DNA from: Merdivivens faecigallinarum
GTDB lineage: Bacteria > Bacteroidota > Bacteroidia > Bacteroidales > UBA932
Length of the DNA stretch: 22,529 bases
Direction: 5' to 3'
Assembly: GCA_017695055.1 (NCBI GenBank)
Contig: JADILY010000053.1
Coordinates: forward strand, 1-22,529
Shown here one piece after another: positions 22,425-22,529 of the stretch (the stretch's first letter is position 1; every line of letters begins with the position of its first letter). Both the position numbers and the translations under genes were made by a program. The notes under the pieces are model-generated. The model did not search any database and was not told the origin of the DNA. It worked only from the letters and a program-made list of their open reading frames with translations.

Positions 22425-22529
22425 ATGGACTTTTGTGTGGACTTTTACGGTGCGGGGTGTTTGGAAAAAATACATTACTAAAAAATTCATCGCCAACGCG
22501 AGGGAGTTGTGGGTACCGCCATAAGAAAC
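22425..22529. other. Unassigned tail of the window
   Basis: There is no gene I can support here. It contains TGGACTTTT twice, 12 bases apart (22426-22434 and 22438-22446). Short open frames run on both strands, one of them open to the window edge, but none has a recognisable family. It may be the upstream region of a gene outside the window. Confidence 0.3.

Noticed and set aside
22395..22481. 28-codon frame starting MKICLSRWCFMDF
   Set aside because: Begins inside the terminator hairpin, has no family match and unusual composition; likely chance.

Overview
The window looks like chromosomal DNA from a member of the Bacteroidales, probably an uncultured gut-type lineage. The evidence is: repeated Bacteroidota-type -7 boxes (TAnnTTTG) upstream of genes, A-rich initiation regions without strong Shine-Dalgarno sequences, lipoproteins with short lipoboxes, and families typical of the phylum (BT_3928-type DoxX protein, Hc1-type histone H1 homologue, PCMD protein, lipoprotein DPP III, clostripain-like C11 lipoprotein, a DUF2795 protein beginning MYWTLELA). 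The genus cannot be fixed from the sequence alone. I see no CRISPR array, insertion sequence, tRNA or rRNA.

Layout. 1-343: 3' end of infB. 365-2233 (minus): tmk followed by a DoxX/MauE-like membrane protein. 2286-4471 (plus): folP and purB. 4507-4815 (minus): a DivIC/FtsB-like septum protein. 4869-8231 (plus): sugar nucleotidyltransferase, CPBP membrane protease, class I mannose-6-phosphate isomerase and an S4 RNA-binding protein, closely spaced and probably one operon. 8225-9408 (minus): rplY (L25/Ctc) and pth, preceded by a structured leader. 9513-10778 (minus): secreted C11 (clostripain) lipoprotein. 10861-13716 (plus): YtxH protein, holin-like membrane protein, a YqjK-like small protein and DPP III lipoprotein, packed as one operon. 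13794-13967 (plus): Hc1 histone-like protein with a clear terminator. 14046-15047 (minus): PCMD protein. 15116-17736 (plus): M6 metalloprotease and a small lipoprotein. 17729-18769 (minus): holA. 18851-20700 (plus): an isolated HsdR-N nuclease-fold protein and a CCA-adding/poly(A) polymerase. 20728-21327 (minus): folE. 21469-22002 (plus): PduO-type cobalamin adenosyltransferase. 22128-22349 (plus): DUF2795 protein with a terminator. The last ~100 bases are unexplained.

How the genes fit together. Most of the window is housekeeping: translation (IF-2, L25, Pth, S4 protein, CCA enzyme), replication (HolA, Tmk), and nucleotide, folate and cofactor synthesis (FolP, FolE, PurB, adenosyltransferase). 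Set into it are extracytoplasmic peptidases and surface proteins (C11, DPP III, M6, PCMD, small lipoprotein), consistent with peptide use by a gut anaerobe. Strand changes often, so there are several compact divergent promoter regions and three convergent junctions at or near 3' ends, two of which overlap.

I found no clear novel defence or mobile system. The best leads are the structured rplY leader, the four-gene YtxH/holin-like/YqjK-like/DPP III operon, two places where divergent genes appear to have interlocked promoters, and a possibly near-leaderless divIC-type gene. All are inferences that need experimental or comparative checks.
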